Assembly: GCA_043764135.1 (NCBI GenBank)
Contig: JAYUKV010000145.1
Location: 1-6,887, forward strand
DNA length: 6,887 bases
Direction: 5' to 3'
From: JAYUKV01 sp043764135
GTDB lineage: Bacteria; Patescibacteriota; JACMRA01
Positions 1 to 5,094 of the stretch are shown one piece after another (the stretch's first letter is position 1; each line of letters opens with the position of its first letter). The translations under genes were made by a program, and so were the position numbers. The notes beneath the pieces are model-generated. The model was not told the DNA's origin. It saw nothing but the letters and a program-made list of their open reading frames with translations, and ran no database searches.

Positions 1-393
1 TTTGACTATATTTTACTTGATACAAGCCCAGCATTAGGCAATATAACACAATTAGCTTTATATGCTTCAGATTACACTTTTATACCCGCCGAATGCTCAT
101 TTTTAGGTATTGCCCAAATACAAGACACGGTAGACGCTCTAAGAGAATTAGCCCCAATATCAAATAAAAGTAAACTGGGAGGTATATTTTTAACAAAGCA
201 TATTAAAAATCAACTTGTGACTAGAGAAATAACAGAAAATTACAAAGATCATGTACTTAAAAGTCACATTAGTAAGAGTACAGAGATTGAAAAAGCACAT
301 CTAAAAAAATTATCATCAGTTGAAATTAACAAAAAAAGTGAAACAACAAAACAATTTACAAGTCTAGCAAAAGAAATATTAACAATCATTTAA
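1..393 (+). CDS. parA: ParA-family partition ATPase, C-terminal part (5' end outside window)
   Basis: The frame is open from the first base of the window and ends at TAA 391-393, giving 130 residues. It begins FDYILLDTSPALGN, the typical ParA/MinD/Soj motif around the acidic residue that follows the hydrophobic strand (the usual form is YDYILIDTPPSLG). Next comes the ParA-like stretch ADYTFIPAE-type, then the allosteric GI/IQDTVDAL helix. The Walker A P-loop lies upstream of the window. ParA proteins bind ATP and non-specific DNA and move a plasmid-centromere complex to each daughter cell. The next gene starts 3 nt downstream and encodes a small RHH protein, which is the usual layout of a type Ib-like partition operon. 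The C-terminal 50 residues are lysine-rich and degenerate, as is common in ParA tails. The family call is confident; whether the full protein has an N-terminal regulatory domain cannot be seen. Confidence 0.88.
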   Translation, partial: FDYILLDTSPALGNITQLALYASDYTFIPAECSFLGIAQIQDTVDALRELAPISNKSKLGGIFLTKHIKNQLVTREITENYKDHVLKSHISKSTEIEKAHLKKLSSVEINKKSETTKQFTSLAKEILTII

Positions 394-396
394 AGT

Positions 397-687
397 ATGA
401 ATAAAAACAACAATTTACCAAAATTAGACTTGTCACCAAACAAGGAAACTATACAATCAAAATTTGTAGGTTTAAAAGGATTTACAGCTCCTGAAGTGCT
501 GGAGGAAAAGGAGAGAAAAGCTGAGATTGAAGTAAAACGTCAACAGTTAAAAAAAGCCAACCTAAAAGTAAAATATCAAGTTAAGATTAAAGAGGAAATA
601 GTTAAAAAACTTATAAAATATTGCAAAGATAATAGCATTACTCAAGGTGATTATTTAGAGTTCTTAATTATAAATGACTTGAAATAG
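397..687 (+). CDS. small ribbon-helix-helix protein, probable ParA partner (centromere binder)
   Basis: This 96-aa protein begins at an ATG 3 nt after the parA stop. Residues 1-35 look flexible (NKNNNLPKLDLSPNKE). Residues 36-57 form a strongly charged helix. The C-terminal third has the RHH pattern: a short strand VKYQVKI (about 58-64), helix A EEIVKKLIKYCKDN (about 66-79), then a turn and helix B TQGDYLEFLIINDL (about 82-95). A disordered or charged N-terminus followed by a C-terminal RHH dimerisation/DNA-binding fold, directly behind ParA, matches ParG-, ParR- or ParB-type small centromere-binding proteins. The likely role is to bind repeated sites near the operon, recruit ParA and possibly repress the operon. 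This is inferred from fold pattern and position; primary-sequence similarity to a named family is not evident. No Shine-Dalgarno precedes the start, so translation may be coupled to parA. Confidence 0.68.
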   Translation: MNKNNNLPKLDLSPNKETIQSKFVGLKGFTAPEVLEEKERKAEIEVKRQQLKKANLKVKYQVKIKEEIVKKLIKYCKDNSITQGDYLEFLIINDLK

Positions 688-691
688 TGTT

Positions 692-970
692 ATGATTGAA
701 GAAAAATTATACTCTTATAGTGAGTTGTCAAGGACAATCGGAGTGGGGACTAGGCAAACATGGAGAAACCTCATTTTACATCAAGATTTTAAACATTATT
801 TTACTGTTGCAGGTTCTAATTTTGGCAGAGATTTATATAGCACTAACTTATCAAAAAAAGAATTGAAAAACCTTTTTATTGAATATAAGAAAAAAGTACA
901 GTTTATAGCATTGTCGAAGGCAACAAAGACAAGATTAAGTAAAATTAACTTGACTAAAATGTCAAACTAA
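692..970 (+). CDS. small helix-turn-helix-like protein of unknown function
   Basis: This is a 92-aa protein whose ATG lies 4 nt after the preceding TAG stop, so it is probably cotranscribed with the partition genes. I do not recognise the family. Residues 7-28 (YSYSELSRTIGVGTRQTWRNLI) read like a helix-turn-helix: a SELSRTIGV first helix, a short turn, and a basic second helix carrying R and W that could contact DNA. The middle (residues 30-50, FKHYFTVAGSNFGRDLYS) has aromatic residues suggesting a beta wing. The tail (53-92) is lysine-rich and helical. A MerR-like or phage-regulator-like winged helix is the most natural reading, so it may be a repressor of this operon or an accessory DNA binder in partition or replication. 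The gene is believable because of its tight spacing and protein-like composition; the function is inference. Confidence 0.6.
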   Translation: MIEEKLYSYSELSRTIGVGTRQTWRNLILHQDFKHYFTVAGSNFGRDLYSTNLSKKELKNLFIEYKKKVQFIALSKATKTRLSKINLTKMSN

Positions 971-992
971 TTAATTGTAAATTTAAGGTATT

Positions 993-1012
993 TATCATAT
1001 TTGTAAATGATA
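993..1012. repeat. 6-bp inverted repeat in the gap before the primase gene
   Basis: TATCAT (993-998) and ATGATA (1007-1012) are perfect inverted arms separated by 8 nt. The site lies 23 nt past the end of the partition cassette and about 85 nt before the primase-helicase start. It could be an operator for one of the two small DNA-binding proteins upstream. It has no T-run suited to a terminator, and short AT inverted repeats arise easily by chance in sequence this AT-rich. Confidence 0.3.
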
Positions 1013-1054
1013 TTGCAAAAAAATAAACCCTTACGGGATTACAAAAAATAATTT

Positions 1055-1081
1055 TTGAATAATTTTCAATTCTAATAATAT
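1055..1081 (+). promoter_or_regulatory. weak promoter candidate for the replication block
   Basis: TTGAAT (1055-1060) is followed 15 nt later by TAATAT (1076-1081), with an overlapping alternative TATTTT at 1079-1084 (18-nt spacing). It lies just upstream of the 657-aa gene, in a 126-bp gap that separates this gene from the partition cassette. A start so close to the gene would leave a very short leader. The AT-rich background makes such matches common, so this is only a candidate. Confidence 0.25.
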
Positions 1082-1096
1082 TTTATATATACATCT

Positions 1097-3070
1097 ATGT
1101 CAAGATGTAAGTGTATATCTTGTAACCCGTGCAACTACTATAACTCTTTAGATATGCACAATAACAACAATATATTTGATACATTTAACGATAAAATTAA
1201 TATCGTAGATTTATACCTTGAGCTAGGCGGAAGAGAACCAAAAAAGCTAAATAATGGAGAATGGCAAGCTCAAGCCTTCTGGCGTGCAGATAAAAAAGCC
1301 AGTTTTACTATGAATGAGATTAAAAATTTAGGTTTTGATCACGGAGGAGGGGATAAAAAAGAATTTAACCTTTACCATTTAGCTTTAGAGGTTTTAAAAG
1401 ATAAAAATCAAGCAATGTCTTTGCTTAGAAGAATGGCGGGAGTAAAAGAGAATATAACATATGTAAAACCAATCAATAAAACAACGGCAGAACTACCAAC
1501 AGAGATAAACATTGATTTAGATTTAAACTTAAATAGTTCTATATTTACTGAACTATCTGAGGAAAATAAGAAGAAAATTAAGGAATTAAGAAATATTGAA
1601 TACAACACCTTAAACTCTGAACAAAAAAAGATAATCAAACAAAATTCAAAAAGTGAAGTTTGTTTGATTTACTGGCTAAATGATAAAATTAAATTTTATC
1701 AAAGATGGTTGCCAGAAAACAAAGACAAATATCAAAGCGGAAGCGGTGCAAGTCCTAAAAATTGTTATCAATTAGGTTGTTTAAATACTATTACTCAAAA
1801 TACTGATTTATGGATTGTTGAGGGTATTTTTGACGCATTAAGTATGCAATTATCAGGCTTTAATTGCTTATCAAAATACAACGGAGATAGTAATAATAAT
1901 TTAGTAGCTCAATGGCTTAAAAATAATCACAAGAATTTTAACAAAATTTATCTAGCTTTAGATGATGACAAAGCAGGAATAGATGGAACTAAAAAGATAA
2001 TTGAAACCTTAGGAGAAGAAGGCAAAAATATTAATTTATGGACGGCTAAAATACCTAGAAAAAACAAGGAAGACAAGAACGACCCTAACAATATTTTTAG
2101 GACTAGAGCAGTCAAAGAAGCTGATTTTATAACTAAACAAGTTCCTAAAATCACAGGTTTTGAACCTTACAACTTCACAGTTGCAAACATGACGCAAGAT
2201 ACAGCAGATTTAAAAAGTATCACAACTAACCTATCTTTTGAAAACAACGGAAAATTAAAACCATTAGAGTTTTATAATGGCACTGTAAACGCTATACCCG
2301 CAAGAATTGGATCAGGTAAAACAACATTACAACTTAATCTTCAAACAGATTTTGTTATAACACAAAGCAAAAAAGTCCTTTTTATAACTCTTGAAGAAAC
2401 AGAAAAAAGGTTAAGTTTTAAGATGCTTGCTTTAGCTTGTTACAAACTAGGCTTAAAATTGCCCGTTAACGAGTGTTTTAACAATATGGGCTATTATCTC
2501 AAGCAAGAACTAATAAAACTCAATACAGGGCAAATTAGAGGGCTAGAAACGCAAATTTTAGAGGCTATGGAATTACTAAAGAAAAATGTTACACTTGTAA
2601 ACATTAAAAACGATATAGCAAATATTGAAAGAGTTTTAAACCAATTGCACGAAGACGGGCAAAGTTATGATGTAATTTTTATTGATTACTTCCAACGCAT
2701 AAGAGCAGAAAATGCAAAAGGCAATTCATGGGAAACAGCTCAAGAGGTAGGTAATAAATTACTTGATTTAGCAATTAAACTTGATACAGTCCTGATTTTA
2801 GGCAGTCAGAAAAACAGAACCGGAAAAGATGACGCTGATACTTCAACAATAAGCGGGGGCGACGGACTAGCGGAGGTTTGTAACACAATGCTTGATATTC
2901 AAAGAGAAAGCGGAACTAATAGAAGTAAATTGACAGTTATAAAGTCAAGAGACGGTCAGTTTTTAGCTGGCACAAGTGCAACTTATGAAGTCAATGACAA
3001 TGTTATCAAAAAATTAGGAGAACAAACCGCTATACCCGAACAAATCAACAAATTTAAACCTTTAAAATAA
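1097..3070 (+). CDS. plasmid primase-helicase (Toprim primase fused to DnaB-type SF4 helicase)
   Basis: This 657-aa bifunctional replication protein has the same domain order as phage T7 gp4 and Twinkle. Residues about 30-115 resemble the primase CHC2-type N-domain but lack its zinc-binding cysteines (pattern FWRADKKASFTM...FDHGGGDKKEF). Residues about 190-340 form the primase core with a Toprim fold: VEGIFDALS (E242) and DDDKAG (D289, D291), followed by a DPNNIF segment like the primase KDPND motif. Residues about 395-630 form a RecA-like helicase core: Walker A ARIGSGKTT (K408, T409), Walker B VIFIDYFQRI (D530, like DnaB IDYLQ), GSQKNRTG (568-575, like SQLNR), then SGGDGLAEVCNTMLDIQR, and KSRDG (616-620) as a possible arginine-finger region. 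It would unwind DNA and lay down primers at the element's own fork. M1-S19 carries CxCxxCxxC (C4, C6, C9, C12); M20 is an alternative start, and neither start has a Shine-Dalgarno. The next gene begins 8 nt downstream. Confidence 0.9.
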   Translation: MSRCKCISCNPCNYYNSLDMHNNNNIFDTFNDKINIVDLYLELGGREPKKLNNGEWQAQAFWRADKKASFTMNEIKNLGFDHGGGDKKEFNLYHLALEVLKDKNQAMSLLRRMAGVKENITYVKPINKTTAELPTEINIDLDLNLNSSIFTELSEENKKKIKELRNIEYNTLNSEQKKIIKQNSKSEVCLIYWLNDKIKFYQRWLPENKDKYQSGSGASPKNCYQLGCLNTITQNTDLWIVEGIFDALSMQLSGFNCLSKYNGDSNNNLVAQWLKNNHKNFNKIYLALDDDKAGIDGTKKIIETLGEEGKNINLWTAKIPRKNKEDKNDPNNIFRTRAVKEADFITKQVPKITGFEPYNFTVANMTQDTADLKSITTNLSFENNGKLKPLEFYNGTVNAIPARIGSGKTTLQLNLQTDFVITQSKKVLFITLEETEKRLSFKMLALACYKLGLKLPVNECFNNMGYYLKQELIKLNTGQIRGLETQILEAMELLKKNVTLVNIKNDIANIERVLNQLHEDGQSYDVIFIDYFQRIRAENAKGNSWETAQEVGNKLLDLAIKLDTVLILGSQKNRTGKDDADTSTISGGDGLAEVCNTMLDIQRESGTNRSKLTVIKSRDGQFLAGTSATYEVNDNVIKKLGEQTAIPEQINKFKPLK

Positions 3071-3078
3071 TTTAGACT

Positions 3079-3999
3079 ATGACAGAATTAAGAAAAGCAA
3101 AATATGGAAATGAGTTCATCACAAAGTCAACTAAAACTGAATTAAAAGACCTTGAGTATTTACAAAAACAATCAAAAATACCATTTACCCCATTATGTAA
3201 TTTACAGAATATAGAAAGATTTTTTTTGTATAATCTATTTGAAAAAAGACATAGAGAGATTGAAAATCTAATTAAAAAAGCTAAAGAAATAGGGCAAGAA
3301 TTAGAAGAAAAAGAATTAATGTACTTCAAAGTAGGTGATTACAATGATCTTTCTATGTTAGTAAGCAATGCTACTGAAAAATATGATTACAAAACAACAA
3401 AGAAAATAATTAAAAAAGCAAACGAATTAAGTAAAATAGATATAGGATTTTTTAAGACTGTTGATAGAGCAGACAAAATGGTAGTTTTTTTTGAAACAAC
3501 AACAGCATTTAAAATTATTACAAAGTCTGAAATGCTAGAAAAGCCCATTAAACTTGTTAAAAAAACAGGCAAAACAACTTATGAAGAAGTAGAATATACA
3601 AAGACACAAGAATTTTTTGTACAGCTTGATTATGACGTTTACAAAGCTTTTGAAAAGTCTTTTGAAATATACACAGAAGTCACAGAACCAACTAACTTAT
3701 TAAAATTAGTTCATCAAAAATCACATGATAATTACTTTAAATTAACCGATTTAGTCATATCTTCATTGAAGTACACTAAAACCCTTAGATATACTAACAA
3801 TGACCCTAGTTTAAGGATAAAAATTGATTTATTAGATATTTTGAAGCTTTTAGAGTTAGAAAATAAATTTAAAAAAAATAAAAACGAAACTATAAATAAA
3901 GTAAAATCTTATTTTGACTTAATGATTACTCACAAACACATAATTAAAAATTATCAACACGACACAGTAAACAAATTTTTTTACTTGATTGAAATTTAA
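3079..3999 (+). CDS. putative plasmid replication initiator (winged-helix-like C-terminus)
   Basis: This 306-aa protein starts 8 nt after the primase-helicase stop, so the two are almost certainly one operon. I do not recognise a named family with certainty. Residues 55-82 form a highly charged helix or coiled coil. Residues about 105-200 alternate lysine-rich helices with strands (VVFFETTTAFKIIT; EEVEYTKTQEFFVQLDYDVY). Residues about 225-305 read like a winged helix of a Rep protein: SSLKYTKTLRY, then PSLRIKIDLLDILKLLELE, then a basic recognition-like helix KKNKNETINKVKSYFDLM, then a HIIKNYQ wing. The gene ends at TAA 3997-3999, and the first of two 22-bp direct repeats begins on its last base, followed by an AT-rich tract. 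Initiator genes commonly adjoin their binding repeats, so a Rep role is the best inference. Alternatives are a helicase loader or another primase accessory. Confidence is high that the gene is real and moderate for the function. Confidence 0.55.
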   Translation: MTELRKAKYGNEFITKSTKTELKDLEYLQKQSKIPFTPLCNLQNIERFFLYNLFEKRHREIENLIKKAKEIGQELEEKELMYFKVGDYNDLSMLVSNATEKYDYKTTKKIIKKANELSKIDIGFFKTVDRADKMVVFFETTTAFKIITKSEMLEKPIKLVKKTGKTTYEEVEYTKTQEFFVQLDYDVYKAFEKSFEIYTEVTEPTNLLKLVHQKSHDNYFKLTDLVISSLKYTKTLRYTNNDPSLRIKIDLLDILKLLELENKFKKNKNETINKVKSYFDLMITHKHIIKNYQHDTVNKFFYLIEI

Positions 4000-4042
4000 G
4001 CCAATGGATTATCGGGGGAAAGCCAATGGATTATCGGGGGAA
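3999..4042. repeat. two perfect 22-bp tandem direct repeats (iteron-like)
   Basis: Copy 1 is 3999-4020 and copy 2 is 4021-4042. They are identical over all 22 bp and carry the core CCAATGGATTATCGGGGG. Copy 1 starts on the last base of the preceding stop codon. Twenty-two base pairs is about two helical turns, so bound proteins would sit on the same DNA face, as with the iterons of Rep-dependent plasmids. A third copy breaks down after the first base, but the GGGGG-AAA-TGACACCCC segment that follows recurs in part at 4175-4189. This is a likely initiator or handcuffing site; two copies is fewer than usual for iterons. Confidence 0.8.
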
Positions 4043-4053
4043 ATGACACCCCG
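4035..4053. repeat. CGGGG/CCCCG inverted repeat at the end of the second direct repeat
   Basis: CGGGG (4035-4039), inside the second 22-bp repeat, pairs with CCCCG (4049-4053) across a 9-nt spacer that contains TGACA. The same order, a five-G run followed by TGACACCCC, recurs in the hairpin at 4173-4192. A protein that reads this GC island is plausible; a structural role is equally possible. Confidence 0.4.
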
Positions 4054-4085
4054 CAAACCGCTTTAAATAAAGGTTTTGACCTCTC

Positions 4086-4123
4086 TAATAATTATTAATA
4101 ACTATTAATAATTATTAATAATA
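4086..4123. repeat. AT-rich tract of 10-bp direct repeats (candidate DNA unwinding element)
   Basis: From 4091 the sequence reads ATTATTAATA, ACTATTAATA, ATTATTAATA, ATA: three 10-bp units with a single T-to-C difference. It is preceded by a partial unit (TAATA at 4086-4090). The tract is purely A/T except for one C and has a period close to the helical repeat. Placed 44 bp after the 22-bp repeats, it is a natural site for initial strand opening. It could alternatively be simple low-complexity sequence. Confidence 0.6.
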
Positions 4124-4124
4124 A

Positions 4125-4160
4125 AAAATATGTTTTTTAAGGAAACATATTTTCTTTTTT
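4125..4160. terminator. probable bidirectional intrinsic terminator
   Basis: AAAATATGTTT (4125-4135) and AAACATATTTT (4143-4153) form a perfect 11-bp stem with a 7-nt loop TTTAAGG. On the + strand it is followed by a T-rich run (CTTTTTT, 4154-4160), which suits termination of the replication block. On the - strand the stem is followed by TTATTATTAAT, so it could also stop leftward transcription arriving from 4472. The stem is AT-rich and hence weak, but position and symmetry fit convergent operons. Confidence 0.5.
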
Positions 4161-4172
4161 CTTAGTTATAGA

Positions 4173-4192
4173 TAGGGGGTTGACACCCCCTA
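4173..4192. repeat. GC-rich hairpin (TAGGGGGT/ACCCCCTA) in AT-rich surroundings
   Basis: TAGGGGGT (4173-4180) and ACCCCCTA (4185-4192) make a perfect 8-bp stem with a 4-nt loop TGAC. Within an A/T-dominated region this is a strong and conspicuous palindrome. There is no T-run after it, so it is not a standard terminator. It contains TGACACCCC, also found at 4044-4052 beside the direct repeats. Possible roles are a single-strand initiation structure, a second initiator or primase site, or a protein-binding palindrome. Confidence 0.6.
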
Positions 4193-4272
4193 AAACCCCG
4201 TCTTGGACTTACAATAATACTTTATTTTAAATAGTAATAAGATATTAATTTAATAATTATAGTACAAGTTTA

Positions 4273-4313
4273 AGACTAATATAACACAATCATATTTACT
4301 TTTTTATTAGTCT
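4273..4313. repeat. 9-bp inverted repeat
   Basis: AGACTAATA (4273-4281) and TATTAGTCT (4305-4313) are perfect inverted arms with a 23-nt spacer that is AT-rich. The arms are longer than expected by chance at this spacing. With no T-run on either side it is not a clear terminator. It may be a binding site or a structural element of the origin region. Confidence 0.4.
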
Positions 4314-4351
4314 ATATATCCCTCATTTTATCAAAAATTACATAATAAATG

Positions 4352-4371
4352 ATTTGTATTTTTGTACAAAT
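4352..4371. repeat. 7-bp inverted repeat ATTTGTA/TACAAAT
   Basis: ATTTGTA (4352-4358) and TACAAAT (4365-4371) are perfect arms with a 6-nt spacer TTTTTG. The site lies about 100 bp past the 3' end of the leftward RHH gene. It could be an operator for one of the RHH proteins, a weak hairpin ending leftward transcription, or part of a transfer origin. The sequence alone does not decide between these. Confidence 0.35.
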
Positions 4372-4471
4372 TCTTACTTATTTGCTCGCTACACTCCCAA
4401 ACAACCAAAAATTCCAACTACTAAAATACAAATCACCGCCCAGAACAAAGTCAGCACAACCCACACAAAAC

Positions 4472-4717
4472 CTAGCTATCACCCGTATTACTATCAACAA
4501 ATTCTTTAAACAAAATATCAAAACTAACTCCTTTTTTAGCTCTTAATCGTCTTAAATCATCGCAAACCTCAACAGATAAGACACAACTAAATTGCTTATT
4601 TTTCGCTCTGTAATCATCTTTTGTTCGTTTTCGCCTCGCCTCTCTCTCCTTAACTGACAAAGGTTTACGCCCGCCTCCTTTAGCTCTTTTTACTGGTTTT
4701 TTTACATTTTCTAACAT
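4472..4717 (-). CDS. basic ribbon-helix-helix DNA-binding protein
   Basis: This is an 81-aa protein, starting at ATG 4717-4715 and ending in TAG at 4472-4474. Its N-terminal half is extremely basic (KKPVKRAKGGGRKPLSVKEREARRKRTKDDYRAKNK, in two parts: a GGGRKP-type DNA-backbone-binding tail, then a charged helix). The C-terminal half has the RHH pattern: strand KQFSCVLS (about 41-48), helix A VEVCDDLRRLRAKKG (about 49-63), then helix B SFDILFKEFVDS (about 65-76). Such proteins act as CopG/Arc-like repressors, centromere binders, or relaxosome accessory proteins of the MobC/TraY kind. Palindromes stand just upstream (4729-4738, 4777-4788), which fits autoregulation. It is last in the leftward block, next to the candidate origin, so a role in copy control or at a nearby transfer or partition site is plausible. 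Its base composition looks less AT-rich than its neighbours, which may reflect a different ancestry. No Shine-Dalgarno is seen. Confidence 0.72.
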   Translation of the reverse strand: MLENVKKPVKRAKGGGRKPLSVKEREARRKRTKDDYRAKNKQFSCVLSVEVCDDLRRLRAKKGVSFDILFKEFVDSNTGDS

Positions 4718-4728
4718 AATATTTACAT

Positions 4729-4738
4729 TGGTTAACCA
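4729..4738. promoter_or_regulatory. perfect 10-bp palindrome, candidate operator of the RHH gene
   Basis: TGGTTAACCA is a perfect palindrome ending 12 nt upstream of the leftward RHH start codon (4717). A bound dimer here would block transcription or ribosome access, so self-repression by the RHH protein is an attractive idea. It has not been matched to any known site. Confidence 0.4.
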
Positions 4739-4749
4739 GGATTTTAGAC

Positions 4750-4773
4750 TTTTACAACTTAAAATTTTACAAC
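4750..4773. repeat. direct repeat TTTTACAAC, two copies
   Basis: TTTTACAAC occurs at 4750-4758 and again at 4765-4773, with starts 15 bp apart, inside the region between the two small leftward genes. It overlaps the candidate promoter for the RHH gene, so it could be a regulator half-site pair. The copies are short and AT-rich, so chance cannot be excluded. Confidence 0.3.
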
Positions 4774-4788
4774 AGGAGGGTCAACCCT
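4756..4788 (-). promoter_or_regulatory. candidate promoter with palindromic -35 for the leftward RHH gene
   Basis: On the - strand, TTGACC (4784-4779) is followed after 17 nt by TAAGTT (4761-4756), which keeps the most conserved -10 positions T1, A2 and T6. The -35 lies inside the near-perfect palindrome AGGGTCAACCCT (4777-4788), so a repressor binding there would directly block the promoter. The GGGTTGACCC core resembles the GGGTTGACACCC core of the hairpin at 4173-4192, suggesting that one protein might recognise both. The gap after the preceding gene (106 nt) also argues for a separate promoter. Confidence 0.35.
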
Positions 4789-4823
4789 TTAAATTTGACT
4801 AGTCGGATATTTTATAGTAATTT

Positions 4824-5048
4824 TTAATTGTTGTTAGCTAATTTTACGGTTCTTTTTTCGTACTTAGTCCCGTATTTTTGCTTAATCTCACCTAAAGAAT
4901 AATCGCTATTGAAGCGATATTTTTTTGTATCCTCTTCTTTTCGATAATACCAAGCAATTTTTTTAGGTGAGAATCTAAAACCTATGTTTTTTAACCTCCT
5001 GTTAAAATAAATATAAAATATATTATTAATTATGTCAAGTAGAGACAT
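4824..5048 (-). CDS. short protein related to the C-terminal module of plasmid/phage 'DnaJ-like' proteins
   Basis: This is a 74-aa protein reading from ATG 5048-5046 to TAA at 4826-4824. The segment LKNIGFRFSPKKIAWYYRKEEDTKKY...YSLGEIKQKYGTK matches from memory the conserved tail GF.WSpKKk.WYy.peeyk..sr..wSldEIR.kYGS seen in many phage and plasmid proteins that databases often label DnaJ, although their J domain is absent or separate. The function of this module is not known to me. Family members usually have an extra strand pair (a GsWlWvtGdT-like stretch) between the II..I helix and the LK..GF element. Here IINNIFYIYFNRRLKNIGF runs straight through, suggesting a shortened or partly decayed copy. 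A TTG at 5090 extends the frame by 14 hydrophobic residues (FFLFIKRIIIILI), which look like translated AT-rich leader, so the ATG is preferred. The gene lies 46 nt behind the ATPase stop and is probably cotranscribed with it. Confidence 0.6.
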   Translation of the reverse strand: MSLLDIINNIFYIYFNRRLKNIGFRFSPKKIAWYYRKEEDTKKYRFNSDYSLGEIKQKYGTKYEKRTVKLANNN

Positions 5049-5094
5049 TATTAATATAATAATAATCCTTTTTATGAAAAGAAAAAACAAACTA

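Larger units (their letters stand above)
4000..4471. other. non-coding candidate replication origin between convergent gene blocks
   Basis: This 472-bp stretch holds no convincing gene. In order it contains the 22-bp tandem repeats (to 4042), a short GC-containing segment with partly self-complementary AAACC/GGTTT arms (4056-4078), a 10-bp-periodic AT tract (4086-4123), a terminator-like hairpin (4125-4160), a GC-rich hairpin (4173-4192), then AT-rich DNA with inverted repeats at 4273-4313 and 4352-4371. About 100 bp next to the downstream RHH gene (4372-4471) is less AT-rich and unexplained. Repeats plus an easily melted AT block beside a putative rep gene is the classical origin layout. The rightward and leftward transcription units both end here. 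Confidence 0.6.

Noticed and set aside
1030..1042. CCC-TTAC-GGG near 1029-1038 as a terminator of the partition operon
   Set aside because: The stem is only 3 bp and no T-run follows.
1408..2154. Open frames on the - strand inside the primase-helicase gene (1408-1638 and 1948-2154)
   Set aside because: They are opposite-strand shadows of a gene with clear Toprim and helicase motifs, and their low-complexity hydrophobic translations come from AT-rich coding sequence.
3072..3572. Open frames on the - strand inside the putative initiator gene (3072-3329 and 3387-3572)
   Set aside because: They are antisense to a well-spaced operon gene, with no motif and low-complexity composition.
3999..4123. 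The repeats as a CRISPR array
   Set aside because: The two 22-bp copies are directly adjacent with no spacers, and no cas genes are present.
4180..4208. Consensus TTGACA at 4180-4185 as a rightward promoter
   Set aside because: No acceptable -10 element lies 16-18 nt downstream, and the hexamer is explained by the GC-rich hairpin.
4349..4546. 65-codon open frame on the + strand
   Set aside because: It overlaps the 3' end of the convincing RHH gene on the opposite strand, starts inside an inverted repeat, and its protein shows no domain pattern.
5046..5090. TTG start at 5090 for the DnaJ-tail-like gene
   Set aside because: It adds only hydrophobic residues typical of translated AT-rich leader; ATG 5048 starts right before the recognisable part.
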